A stretch of DNA of 64,000 nucleotides from Adiantum capillus-veneris. Lineage: Eukaryota; Streptophyta; Polypodiopsida; Polypodiales; Pteridaceae. The DNA is taken from contig CM043960.1 in NCBI GenBank assembly GCA_014529385.2, positions 38,847,281-38,911,280 of the forward strand, read 5' to 3'. A model generated the notes under the pieces. That model was not told where the DNA came from. It saw nothing but the letters and a program-made list of their open reading frames with translations, and did no database searches. Below, piece by piece: positions 36,494-48,700 of the stretch. The translations under genes were made by a program, and so were the position numbers. Position 1 is the first letter of the stretch; each line of letters begins with the position of its first letter.

Positions 36494-36665
36494 TATAAGA
36501 AACTAGGCAACTAGGCTCTCCTGGATCCTCCTCCCAACCTCCCTTTATAGGTGGGCTCCTAGCCCCTTGCCCTAGACGAATCCCCTGTCCACACTGCCTA
36601 GCCCGGCCCTTGGCCGTAGTCCTTGCCTAGCCTAGTTCTTAGGGTACAGGACCCTTGTCTTGACA
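36494..36665 (-). repeat. 3' LTR of gypsy element
   Basis: 172 bp. Its outer edge is mutated (TATAAG instead of TGTAAG on the plus strand). Confidence 0.88.
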
Positions 36666-39509
36666 TTACTCCCCCCTTAAAGAAGAGTTTTCATCCTCGA
36701 AAACAAAAGTGGGAAATTTCTTCTTAAGAATACTGATGTTCTCGTTATTGACGTCCCATAAGTGAGCCAGTTGTCTGTATGACCGATAATTGGTGGCGTG
36801 AGGAGGTTCAATGAAACCAAGAGGAATATCTTGATTTTCAACATTGTTGTCCATTTGCAACCACTTGGGTCTAAAAGGTAACTCCATTTATGACTCACTT
36901 GAGTGCAGTAAAGGAGTAACCACAACTAAGAGTCACTTGGGTCTAAATGGTAACTCCATTTATAACTCACATGAGTACTGTAAAGGAGTAACCACAACTA
37001 AGAGTTGTCCAAAGGAATAACCAGTTTTCAGATCTTCTGAAGGTACTGGAATAATGCAGCGAAACCTTGGCATAACTTTTCATGCAGTTGTGAGCCAGAT
37101 TTCTTACTCGCCTGAGTATCTTGAAAAGTCCGTAGATAGGGAATGTCCTCGTTAGAATTTTGAATAGTTTGGAACACAAAGAACTACGTGTTCATCCCTA
37201 ATGAAGGTTACTTGCCAACATACTTTGTCAGCACACCTGGTAAGTCCTTGACGTATGAAAGTATTGACACAATCTCCAACCCCACCACAAGAGGTGTTCA
37301 AAGTCAAAAATCGTACTTAAGCAAATTCTAGAATAGGGAGAAAATCATCTATTTAGAAATGCGTTGTGTCAACTTATGCTCTTAGCAGATCCTTTAGCAG
37401 ATTACTCTTTGTAATCTTTGTAATCTGCCTATCCCCTTGGATAAGTGACAGTACTGAGGTGTGTTTTCCTCACGGTTTACAGACAGTCGTCCCAGATGAC
37501 TGGTAAACGGGAAATCACAGTAGTGTTTAACATTGGTGAAGAATCAACAATGTCCGAAATAACCATCGTGGTTAACTTGAAAAAATCCAGAAACGCCCAA
37601 ACCGAGCCATGACCTCTATTGGTGATTAGTGGATTTAAAAGTAATCTCATGGAGATAGTGCACATAGAGTGCAAAATGCTTCATAAGCAAAAACCTGTGG
37701 AATATGCATGCCGTTTCAAATCAGCCTTTGCGAAACACTAGGGCCCAGAACACCTAGTGTGCATGCATTTAGCAAAAACTAACCCAAACCTGTATATCGA
37801 CAATGATCTTTGCCAATACTTATGGCAAATGTGATGTGCCTAGCACGCAAGAAAAGGAATGTAAATAGTTCTGAAAAGAAACTAAATACTTTTAGTTTGC
37901 AATCATTTGCAAGCCTTGCCGAAATGTCTGAATCCCAATAAATGGTGAAACATTGCTCACTTCTAGATACAGACAATGAAACTTTTTCATTAACAACTTG
38001 TAGCCTTGCTATATGTATAAACAACCATCTATAATGTTGTGTAGCAGTACTTGTACCTTAACAAGTCATTCTAAGTATCCGACAATTTCTGACCACGAAA
38101 TTGCTCCTGATACGTCGTGCTAAAAAATGGTCTAGAAAACAGATGTGACCAGCACCTAGGGACTTTGTCGTGACACATAATTAAAATAATGGCGCCAGTG
38201 TCAGTCCAGAGACTCATATTCTCCACATGTGGAATATGTCTCATGTAAGGATGTGTAAAAAAGAACATCCTTTAAGTACAAGATGTACTTGGGTGTGAAG
38301 GAACTGCAAAACACTCCGCGACAAGAGAGAGAGGGACCCTCATTATCTTGCTCCACACTAGCTAAACCAAACTCCTGGAGTTCCTAGACCATGTTGTATC
38401 CCATGTGACAACATGTGCCAAATTGAACCCTACAAGTAGGTTCGTAACAGCATAAGGCAAAAAAAGAGATTGGACACTTGGCCCAAAAAACTTTGTGGAG
38501 ACATGCCCTTGGCATGGCTCTGTAACATTCAAGCGTACTTGTACATCTTGAAAAACCAAGCAAAGCATACTAAAAATGGAATAACACCAAATCAATAGAT
38601 GCGTACCTGGAGATTTGAATGTAATGTTCACTTACCCGTATTCAAACGGAGAGGAGCACGTCTCCCACCTGATAAAACAAACAACATTGCAGTGGGAACC
38701 ATGGGTGTTGCCCTCGCAATCCAACCCCGTTGGTTGAAATCTACATAATCAAACCCTTTGGTAAGACCCTTTGTAGAAACTGCTCAACTAGTAGGTAACA
38801 ATAACCAACATAGTTAACCGTGTACGTAATGATTGAAATCAACTTGAGAACTTGAATTTGTCCAGTACCGCGTGGTAGATTGCAGAATTCTTTTCTTGAA
38901 AGTCTAACTGGGAGAGATCAAACTGTGATCGTCAATGCAGATCAAACTGTGATCCTTAATGCCTATGGGGTGATGTAACAATCACCCGCCGGGTCTTACC
39001 CCAAAAAGTATATCCATAGACACGCCGTAGTGCTATAGTGAGAGCAAGAAATCCACATAAGTCAGATGTCTAGCTCGTATTAACAGCCATGCTGTCTGAA
39101 CTGTGTGCTGTCTCTAGACTCCATGGTATAGATCAGCTGATGTAAGTGCAAGAGTATCAAAAACTCAACTTGAGCATCACACTAGAAACCTATAGTGCAA
39201 AAATGACACCCTAAATATCCGTAATGACAAGACTCTTGCTTGGCCATTAACGCCGATGTGTACTTCCTTGGGTATATCTGGACAACAATCACCCAAAGAA
39301 TGCCAATAGTTGGGTCTTACCCTTGTCTTGACATCGGCTCTTAGCCTGTTTGGCTCATAGCCCTTATGCAAAATAGTGTTCAATCGACGAACCGATGAAG
39401 ACTAATTTGAGTAGCATCTTAAGCATGTGCTAGCTGTGAGTTAGAGCACCTTGGCTCAAGCTGACTCACGAGAAGAATATGTATCAAAAGCTTGGTATAT
39501 TATTCCCTT

Positions 39510-39511
<2 letters not shown>

Positions 39512-39547
<36 letters not shown>
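39512..39547. repeat. (GA)n microsatellite
   Basis: About 36 bp of GA inside the gypsy element. Confidence 0.95.
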
Positions 39548-39550
<3 letters not shown>

Positions 39551-41951
39551 GAACATGCTGGGCTGAGGAACTTTCCTTAAGGTTGTAGAGTGTGTACCCA
39601 AGCTGTGTGCCCTGACACATCTTATGCCTGACTTGCAACTTATCGTATAAGCAGTCCACAATTTTCTAGTATGACCCTCTCATCGAGAGAGGTAATAGAA
39701 AAACATAAAACTCATTCTGACCCTCCTACCTTGTAGGGGTCGTGATTGTATGAGGATGACTTGGCATTGGCACTTTGCCTGGGAATCAAGTCCAAATTTT
39801 TGGTTCTGTTTAATGTGGTTGTGTTAACAGTAACCAGAAAAAACATTTTAAAGAATCCATCACTTAGTCTGTCCTTGACCGAGTTGCGAGTGTGATAGCG
39901 GAAGCGTAATCCATGAATTGGTGGAATTCATGCCACCTGGTTAGAATTCCATGCATGCAGAATTGTGAGCCCTTGGCCACTATAACGGCCTCAAGCAGGA
40001 GAGATGAAACCATAAGTGCCTTGCAGAGTCTGCCTTGGGAGCTATGCATCATAACGTGTTGTTGCCACACATAAAATGGGAGCAAATTGTAATGGTAACA
40101 TTTTCCCAAACTGGCATGCCAATGCCCTTGATGCCAAGTGAATGGGCAGTATCGTGGCACGCGTGAGAAGCCTTGCTTCATGTGAATTTGTGAAAGCACT
40201 TTGCTTTACATAACAAACAACGTTTTCCAATGAAAACATGAAAAACAAACAAATTTAAAATCAGGCTCACCTGGTTATCCCGTTGTAACCAGTCATCCTG
40301 AAATTTTGATGGAGAAGAACTCGTTCCATAACGGCTCATAGCCTAGTCTGCTACACGAGAGAGAGTTGTCGCGTGTATATATATATGTCTCTTGTATCAT
40401 ATACATCCATCTGGCATGTAATGAAAGAACCTGCAAGAAGATTACCAAATTCCTTCCAAGTTTGTATGCTCATAGCATATGCAAAACGTGGGAGTCTCAA
40501 TGCAAGATGCCTAACTTGAAGCCCTTCTGATAGCCAACTGAGGCGGTTGTTGACAGGCAGAGAGCATGACAAAAAGAATCAACCTTGTCGAGGAATTTCA
40601 ACTGAAATGAGCTAAGACTGTGTGACAAGCATCCTTTGGCAACGACTAGAAATAGTGACAAGGAGTCGGCCATGCCGAACAACATGCCTCCTGCATTGAG
40701 TCAAGCAGTAGGATGTGCTAATCTCCTTGAGATTACAAAACATGGCAGATTGGCTATACTTTTGCATCAAAAGGGAACCACTTGTGAACCCGTGTTGCGG
40801 AGCAAGGCGGTTGGTTCTCAAGCCTTGCTTGATTCCAATATTTAAACCAATCAAATTTTGGCGCTTACGGTAATTGTCACAAGCCGTGCTTGTGCTTTGC
40901 CGTCGTAAAGGGTACGCACGACTGCTGCATGACATAGCGATGTGATATGTTCCGAAAACTTTACCAAAACAAATGCAAAAGAGTCTGCATACCGTATTAC
41001 GAACTTATACCGGTCTGACTTGTCGGCTTCTTGAACTTGCATGAGTAAATACTCACGCCGATGCGCCTTCTCGGCTTCTTGCTTGAAATTTCTGCAACTT
41101 GTGACAATTTACACAAATAAAAAGTAGAAATGCGAAAGAGACTTTGCGTACCTGCTGGGAAATTGATTTTGGACTATGTCATGCAACCATGGCCAGTGCC
41201 TTGCATGAGCATGCAGTCATGCATGACTGCATCGAGGGAAACCATGGAAGGCCACGTACCATAGACCTCAAACTGCTTCGTGTACTTTGGAACCTCAACG
41301 GCTTCGTATCCCGAGCTAACCAGTTAATTTTGGAACTGGTCGACGAAGGTTTCAGCCGTCAAGAAGCTAAAATATGTGAATCAAACTGCAGACGCGTGCG
41401 ATGCGGTTTGCATCGTATGCAATCGCCAAATCGGTAGAAAATTGGCCAATTGATGGCTTGTCGTAACTTAAAAAAACTGTGTGTAGCAAGTTCGAAGGTC
41501 GGGATTTGCAGTACTCAACCTAAATTATGATTGATGAGATCCCCTAGTCGAAAAGGAGAGTGGTAGATGCAAAGGAACTCAAGTGCGCAGGGCACGGCCC
41601 TTGTGGAAGACCCACGAGGGTTGGCCGGGTGTGAACAGTTAACCCTTAAGGGTTTTTTTTTAATAAATTTGACGAGCTCTGCTCTGCAGACAGCGCGACT
41701 GCCTGCGCAGGATTCAAAAGAGGGATAGCTCGTGATGGCGAGCCCTACTGAGGCCGGGCAAGAGACGAGAAATGTGCTGCTTCTCCTTGCGCTCCAACTG
41801 AGCCCGATCTCGAGGGATTTGAAGCAGGTCGAAAAACGCCTTCGTCCCCGACTAGGAGCTCCTCCACGCGCTCAGCCTTGGCTTCTTCTTTCTCCTCCAA
41901 TTTGAGGTTGCATGCACATGCAAAGCCAAAAACGACTGGCTCTGATACCAG

Positions 41952-42123
41952 TGTAAGAAACTAGGCAACTAGGCTCTCCTGGATCCTCCTCCCAACCTCC
42001 CTTTATAGGTGGGCTCCTAGCCCCTTGCCCTAGACGGATCCCCTGTCCACACTGCCTAGCCCGGCCCTTGGCCGTAGTCCTTGCCTAGCCTAGTTCTTAG
42101 GGTACAGGACCCGTGTCCTGACA
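41952..42123 (-). repeat. 5' LTR of gypsy element
   Basis: 172 bp. The primer-binding site lies immediately inward at 41,938-41,950. Confidence 0.88.
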
Positions 42124-42705
42124 GCATCCATGACATCTCGAATATTGCCCTCTTTTCTTGTATCCCAGGGCAATGTAGTGGGCTCCTTTGTGTCCTTGAC
42201 GACACCCCCAAGGTGCAAATGAGGCAACCTCACCTCAGATCTTTCAGGCTCCTCCACAAGAAGAAACACAAAAGTCGCCAAGCGACTTAGAAACTGGGTG
42301 CCGACCTTTTTCTTTATCAAATGTGAATCTTCAATATACTGACCTGCCTCACCCGCAATTACACAAAATCGTTGAAGCCACTAGGTGAAAGGCCGATCGC
42401 CTTTGTGTATGTAGCAAATCGCATGGAATCCACAATTCCTCTTGTCCGATAATTGGTACAGCATACTTGTCGATGTAGATTTCAAAAAATTCCAAGATAG
42501 GCTGAAAAGATTGGATGTTTAGGTGAATAGTTGCGTTCACATCAGGGAATTGGGTGAAGAAATTGTGGAGATCGTCATGATCTTGCCACTCGGTTGTTTG
42601 TAAAAACGCTTGGAAGCGTTGTAACACCGTGGCTTCGGGAGGGGTGGAGGAGGATGCCATGATGCTAGCTGCAAAGGTAGGAATGCAAAGAGTGCTAGAG
42701 CTCAA
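42124..42705 (-). pseudogene. 5' portion of an unrecognised split gene of the transposon
   Basis: The likely start is the ATG of MASSSTPPEATVLQRF at 42,660 (an in-frame ATG also lies at 42,705). The frame encodes FLQTTEWQDHDDLHNFFTQF and LEFFEIYIDKYAVPII, then is lost by a one-base shift. The next frame continues as WLQRFCVIAGEAGQYIEDSH and GGVVKDTKEPTTLPWDTRK with one TAG, probably from CAG. The segment ends at the GCATC target site of the gypsy insertion (NIRDVMDA) and its continuation lies at 35,485-36,488. Mostly helical and soluble in appearance; no family recognised. Confidence 0.45.
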
Positions 42706-42875
42706 ACGAGAGTGTGAACTATGTAGGTGAATTGTGAAAATGGTAGGGTTTAGGAGGCTTTATATAGCCCCCCCCCCCCCCAAAAAAAAAATTTAATAAC
42801 AATAATTAAAATATTAAACAATTTTCACACAGTAATACAAATAACAAGAAGTTATAAAAAACTTTCAAATTAAAT

Positions 42876-43102
42876 TGTTACCATATACATGTGGTAGTGA
42901 TGTGTGTGAACACATTAGGACCGCCGGGGCATTTTTTCCCTCTTTAGGAGGTTTTTTCCCCCGAGCATTGTATATACGCCCATCACTCTAGGGCTATCTA
43001 TCTTTCCATTGCACACTAAGTAACACACTCTCTATTGTGTGCCTTGAGATTCCTTCGCCTTGTCCAAGCTGTGTGTGTTTCTCTGCAACCCTAATTCCAA
43101 CA
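42876..43102 (+). repeat. 5' LTR of outer copia
   Basis: 227 bp, with about 30 bp (CTTGTCCAAGCTGTGTGTG...) absent from the 3' LTR. Confidence 0.93.
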
Positions 43103-43363
43103 ACTGGTATCAGAGCAGGTCACGTCCTCCCGGGCTTAGTCGCCAGCTGCTCCAACACACGCCTGCTCACTTTCGGCCTCCGTTTCCACTACAGGCAATA
43201 CTGCACAGGCTATTTTGTCATTTTGTGCAGAATTTCTGTCAGTGCCGTTTTCTGCATAACAGGTGTCTTATAGTCTTCTACGGTTTGTGCTATATAGCAC
43301 AGGTTGTTCCCGCTCCGTTTCTCCTATTTTCGGGTAGTTTCTACATCAGGTGCAGCATTTACC

Positions 43364-45501
43364 ATGGCTGACAACAACAACACAAATGTGTTCAAGATGT
43401 TTGTTGCTGAGGATAGGTTGGATGGGGACAACTACCCTATGTGGGCTTATATGATGCAACATGTTCTTGTGTCAAAGGGTTTCTGGAACATTGTGCAGGG
43501 CATTGATGTACGTCCTGGTTTTGAGGATGTAGGCGATGTTGAGGATGTTGCAGGTCTTGCTGCAAGGATTGCAGCTGTTAGAGTTGTTTTGCCTATGGCA
43601 GAACAAGCTCGTTGGGATGTTAAGGATGCACAGGATCATGCATTGATTGCGTTGTCTGTGAAGCGCACCATTGTTCCTCACATCCGTTCAGCAAAATCTG
43701 CAAAACAGGCTTGGGATATTTTAGCAGGTCTTTATGCAAGCCGCAATGAGGCTAAAATTGCTTTGCTGCGTAAAGAGCTGGAGTCGAAGATTATGCATGA
43801 GGAAGATGATATGGACACTTTCCTTGCTAGTGTCAAGGATATCAATGAGCAGCTTATTTCTGCAGGTGAAGTCATTTCAGACAGTTCCCTTGTGCAGACT
43901 GTTCTTGATGCCTTACCAGATTCCTACCAGACTTTTGCTAGTACTTGGAGACTGATGACCCAAGGAAATCGTGAAGTTGTCAAGTTTGATGCATTATGCA
44001 CATTGCTGTTGCAAGAGTCCGTTTCCAGAAAAAACAGGACTAGGCAGCGTGCAGTTGAACAGGCTTTTATTGCTTCTCAAAGAAAGGGTGGTAACAGCAA
44101 TGCAGCCACTTCTTATGGTTCTGCTGCGAGTGACAAAAATTATGTTCCTAATGCTTCTGCTGGCAGTACTTCGTCTGGCAATTCTGGTGATAAGGGCAAA
44201 AAGAAGATGCGTTGCCATTATTGTAAAGCCAATGATCACTTGAGCAAGTCGTGTCCTAAGTTGAAAGAGGGTGGTTCCACTGCAAATGCTGGTTCCACTA
44301 CAAATGCAGCCATTGTCGAGTCTTCTGTGAAAGGAGACTGTGTTGCTGATGTTGATGCAGAATGGGCTTTTAGCGCAGAGTGCACTTACAATTCTGTTGT
44401 CCATGATGCATGCTTGTCAGTCGTTGCTGCTGATTCACATGTGTGGTATTTCGACAGTGGTGCGACAAAGCACATTACCTCACATCGTGAATTGTTTACT
44501 TCTCTTGAGTCTGTCCCTCATGGGAATTCAGTCACTTGTGCCAACAATGCCTCTTATCCAGTTCAGGGAGTTGGAAAGATTGTGCTCACTGCTGCTAATG
44601 GCAGTTCCTTCACACTTGTTGATGCACTTTATGTACCAGGGATCAAGAAGAATCTCTTGTCTGTATCCGCACTTGCTAGACTTGGACTTGTAGTCAAATT
44701 TGTGGATGACAGATGTACAGTTCATGATCTCAGTTTTGGTGATGAAATTGTTGCATTTGGGCTTTTGTGCCGTGGGCTCTATAAGCTCACTTTGTATGAC
44801 AAGTGTGGAAAAAACTTTGCAAATGCTGTTGCAGATTCAAGGGCTATTTCAGATGCAAAACTTTGGCATGCACGTTTTGGTCATCTGAATTTTGCCAGTT
44901 TGCCTTGTTTGCAAAAATCTGATATGGTTGCTTCTTTGCCACCTCTTGAAGCACCTGTCAAACATGTTTCTGAAGGCTGTATTTTGGGTAAGATGCAGCG
45001 TTCTAAATTTCCAAAGGATGGTTCAGTTCGAGCCACATGCAGGTTGCAGCTTGTGCATAGTGATGTTTGTGGGCCCATGCAAACTCCGTCCTTGGGCAAT
45101 TACCTGTACTTCGTGACTTCCATTGATGATTACTCCAGGCATGCATGGGTATTTCCGCTTAAAGCGAAGTCCGAAGTTTTTATGTGCTTCAAACAATTTC
45201 TGGCTATGGCTGAAAATGTCTCGAAATGTACTATGGGCACCCTCCGTTCCGATCGAGGGGGGGAGTACATGTCTCATGAATTTAATGCATTTCTGGTTAG
45301 TCGTGGGATAAAACAGCAATGTACAGTGCCTTATACACCTCAGCAAATGGTGTTGCTGAGAGGAAAAACAGGTCACTGACGGAAATGGCCTGATGTATGG
45401 TCAAAAGTCAAGCTTTGCCGCATTCTTTTTGGCTCGAGGCCATTATGTGTGCCACTTATGTACTTAACAGGTGTCCTACGAAAGCTTTGTAGTCTATTAC
45501 T
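43364..45501 (+). pseudogene. Outer copia polyprotein, N-terminal part (gag, protease, integrase)
   Basis: Start ATG at 43,364 (MADNNNTNVFKMFVAEDRLD), 260 bp inside the 5' LTR. Gag region first, then the CCHC knuckle CHYCKANDHLSKSCPKL, the aspartic protease WYFDSGATKH, the integrase zinc region (HARFGHLN...) and the integrase core with SDVCGP and RSDRGGEYMS. A one-base A deletion at about 45,345-45,350 breaks the conserved PQQNGVAERKNR motif. Beyond it the proper frame carries TGA at about 45,391 and TAG at about 45,490, both explicable as C-to-T changes. The reading frame is then cut at 45,501 by the inner element and resumes at 51,226. Confidence 0.93.
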
Positions 45502-45730
45502 TGTAGAGTGCGCAGGTGATGGAGAAGGTAGGAAAGAAGACTACGCACACACACCAACACAAATCGAGACACACACACACAATCGTTACCCTGTAGCAGC
45601 CATTCAACGAGCTGCTCTTCTCTTCTTCTTCTTTGAACTATTATCCAAAGTATATTTACAACATAGTATAGTCAGTGTCCAGCCGCCCATAGCACAATGG
45701 GCATATTCTTTAACATCATATTCTTTAACA
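45502..45730 (-). repeat. 3' LTR of inner copia
   Basis: 229 bp. On the minus strand it begins TGTTAAAGAATATGATG; the polyprotein stop codon (45,725-45,727) lies inside it. Confidence 0.95.
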
Positions 45731-48700
45731 CTCCCCCTCAAGCTCAGAGTGAGCTTGCATATGATGGATTCCCAATGCTTCACGAAAGTAGCAAAACTTC
45801 TCCTTTCCAAGAGCTTTTGTGAATATATCCGCAACTTGATCATTTGTCTTCACATACACCAAATCAATCTCATTTGCCAAAACTTTTTCTCTAATGAAGT
45901 GATAATGTACCTCAATGTGTTTAGTGCGAGCATGGTAGACTGGATTCTTTGCCAACATGATGCTGCTAATATTGTCACAATATATAATGACACTGTCAAG
46001 ATAGTCAAAACCAAATTCTACCATAAGTACTCTCAACCATGACTCTTCACATGCTGCCAAAGCTGCTCCACGATATTCAGCTTCTGTACTTGATAATGCT
46101 ACAGTTGATTGCTTCTTGCTACTCCAACTTATCATACCATTGCCAATGGAAAATGCATAACCACTTGTAGATCTTCTATCCATAAAATCTCCTGCCCAAT
46201 CTGCATCTGTGTAACCATAAAGACAAAGCTTCCCATTCTTTTCATAAAACATTCCATAACTGACAGTGTCTTTCACATATCTCATAATCCGTCTCACTGC
46301 ATCAAGATGACTTTTACATGGCTTTTGCATGAATTGACTCACAACACCCACTGCATAACTCAAATCTGGCCTTGTTATTGTCAAGTAAATAAGGCTTCCA
46401 ACCATCTTGCGATACATAGTGACATCCTCAATGTAATGTCCATCATCAAACAACTTCACATTTTGATCAAGAGGTGTATCAACCGGTTTGCATGCTGTCA
46501 TTCCATACTTCTCAAGCATATCCCATGCATATTGTCTTTGTATCATCCAAATTCCTGATAAAGTATTGACAATTTCAATTCCCAAGAAATATCTCAACTC
46601 ACCAAGGTCCTTCATGTTGAATTCTCTCAACAAACTCTTCTTGACATGCAAAATTTGCTCAGCATGACTTCCAGTGAGAATCAAGTCATCAACATAGATA
46701 ACAATAACGACGATCTCTCCATCAACATGCTTCAAAAATAATGAGTGATCAGCAGTAGATTGTTTAAATCCAATCTTCTTCAAGAATCTGGTTATCTTTT
46801 CACACCAAGCTCTAGATGCTTGCTTCAAACCATACAATGCTTTCTTCAACTTACACACATAATATGGGAACTCTGGATGTTGATAACCCTCTGGCTGTAT
46901 CATATAAACTTCTTCTTCCAAGTCACCATTCAAGAATGCATTATCTACATCCATTTTCCGTAACTTCCAACCGAACATACTTGCCATTGCTATCACCAAT
47001 CTGACTGTTGTCATCTTTGCAACTGGACTAAATGTCTCATCATAATCAAGACCTTTTGTTTGTGCATAACCTTTAGCAACAAGCCTCGCTTTGTATCTTT
47101 CCACACTACCATCTGACTTGCACTTGACTTTGTATACCCATTTTGAACCAATTGCTTTCTTTCCACTTGGCAAGCGAACCAAATCCCAAGTGTCATTCTT
47201 CACAAGAGCATCCATCTCATCATCCATAGCTGACTCCCATTCTGATTTTCCAATTGCCTCTTGAAAACATGTAGGCTCTTTATGTTGCACACGTGAAACC
47301 ATGTATGCATAATGTGTACGCATGTAACCGTTGTATGTCAATCTATCAACTGGATAACGTACCCTCTCTGATCTTCTCAACTGTGGTGCACTCTTCTCTT
47401 CAACTCTTGCATATGGGGGTACATATTTCTCAATATGCTTACTACCAGGTGTCCTCAAATGTGGTAAATCATGCTCTTCATCGAGGCTTTCATCTCCAGA
47501 ACTCTCTTCAACCACTTTCTTCTTGCCTTTCTCGTCTTGCTTCTTATCTCGCAAACGACCACTCCATGGGTTGACACTTCCTGTACTCTCCTCCGCCATA
47601 TGTGGTCCTGAAATAGTTCTTGTTGATGGTCCTGGCTTATCAACAACATGACGCACATTCTCTTGTTCTTCATACTCATCTTCTATCATCACTGGCTTTG
47701 GTTTATACCATGGTTCATGCTCACAAAATCTGACATCTCTACTGACATAAACTTGTCTTGTCGTAGGATCATAGCACTTGTAACCTTTCTTTTCAACTGG
47801 GTAGCCCAAGAATATACACTTCACTGCCTTTGGCTCCATCTTCTTTCTTGCTTCATTTAGTACATGAACATAGCAAACACATCCAAAAACTTTCATGTAG
47901 GAAACTGTTGGCTTGATCCCATAAAGTCTCTCATAAGGTGAAATTTCATGAATGGCAGCTGTTGGTGTTCGATTCATAATGTGTACTGCTGTATGAACTG
48001 CTTCAGCCCAATATGTTAATGGCATATTCATCTCATTCATCATGGCTCTAGCAATCTCTGCTATGACTCTATTCTTTCTCTCAGCAACTCCATTTTGTTG
48101 TGGTGTGTATCTGCAAGTAATCTGTCTTCTTATGCCTTGTTCACGTAAGTAATCATCAAAACTGTGTGACATGTACTCTCCCCCTCCATCTGTACGTAGG
48201 CATTTAATTTGACAACCATTCTCTTTCTCAACCATAACTTTGAACTCCAAAAATACCTCAAATGCCTCTGACTTTGCCTTTAGAAAGTAAACCCATGTCA
48301 TTCTGCTGTAATCATCCGTAAATGTGATAAAATATCGACAACCATTTGGTGTAGCATGATCACAAGGTCCCCAAATATCTGAATGAACAATTTCCAAAGG
48401 ACTCTGGCTAATTCTCCCCCTCTTTGGAAATGGTAAACGAGATTGCTTTCCAAAATGACAAGCTTCACAAACATGATCAAAATTCAATCTGCCAAACTTT
48501 GGTAATCCACGTACAATTTGATTTGATTGCATATGCTTTAATCTTCTAAAATTGACATGACCGATTCTCTTATGCCATAAATTTGCCCAATCATCTTGAG
48601 TGGCTGATTTGTTTGCATACATACCACTGTGTAAACATGGATCTCCAGCTTCCAATGAGAACAAGCGGCCTTTCTTTCTTCCACGTGCCAATATCTTGCC

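Larger units (their letters stand above)
36494..42123 (-). mobile_element. Ty3/gypsy-like LTR retrotransposon, decayed, inserted in the transposon's minus-strand gene
   Basis: 172-bp LTRs at 36,494-36,665 and 41,952-42,123 differ at four positions by eye. The flanking duplication is GCATC (36,489-36,493 and 42,124-42,128). On the minus strand the LTR reads TGTCA...TTACA. A primer site TGGTATCAGAGCC (complement of 41,938-41,950) follows the 5' LTR after one base, and a purine tract AAGGGGGGAGTAA precedes the 3' LTR. Next to the 3' LTR, minus-strand frames show the end of a chromodomain-type integrase (FPIYGLFKILRRVRN at about 37,130; ISILKKKFPTFVFEDEN at about 36,700). The rest of the 5.3 kb interior is too broken to assign. 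Confidence 0.85.

Noticed and set aside
40370-40390. Short TA-rich run as a promoter
   Set aside because: Lies inside decayed gypsy sequence with no gene to drive.
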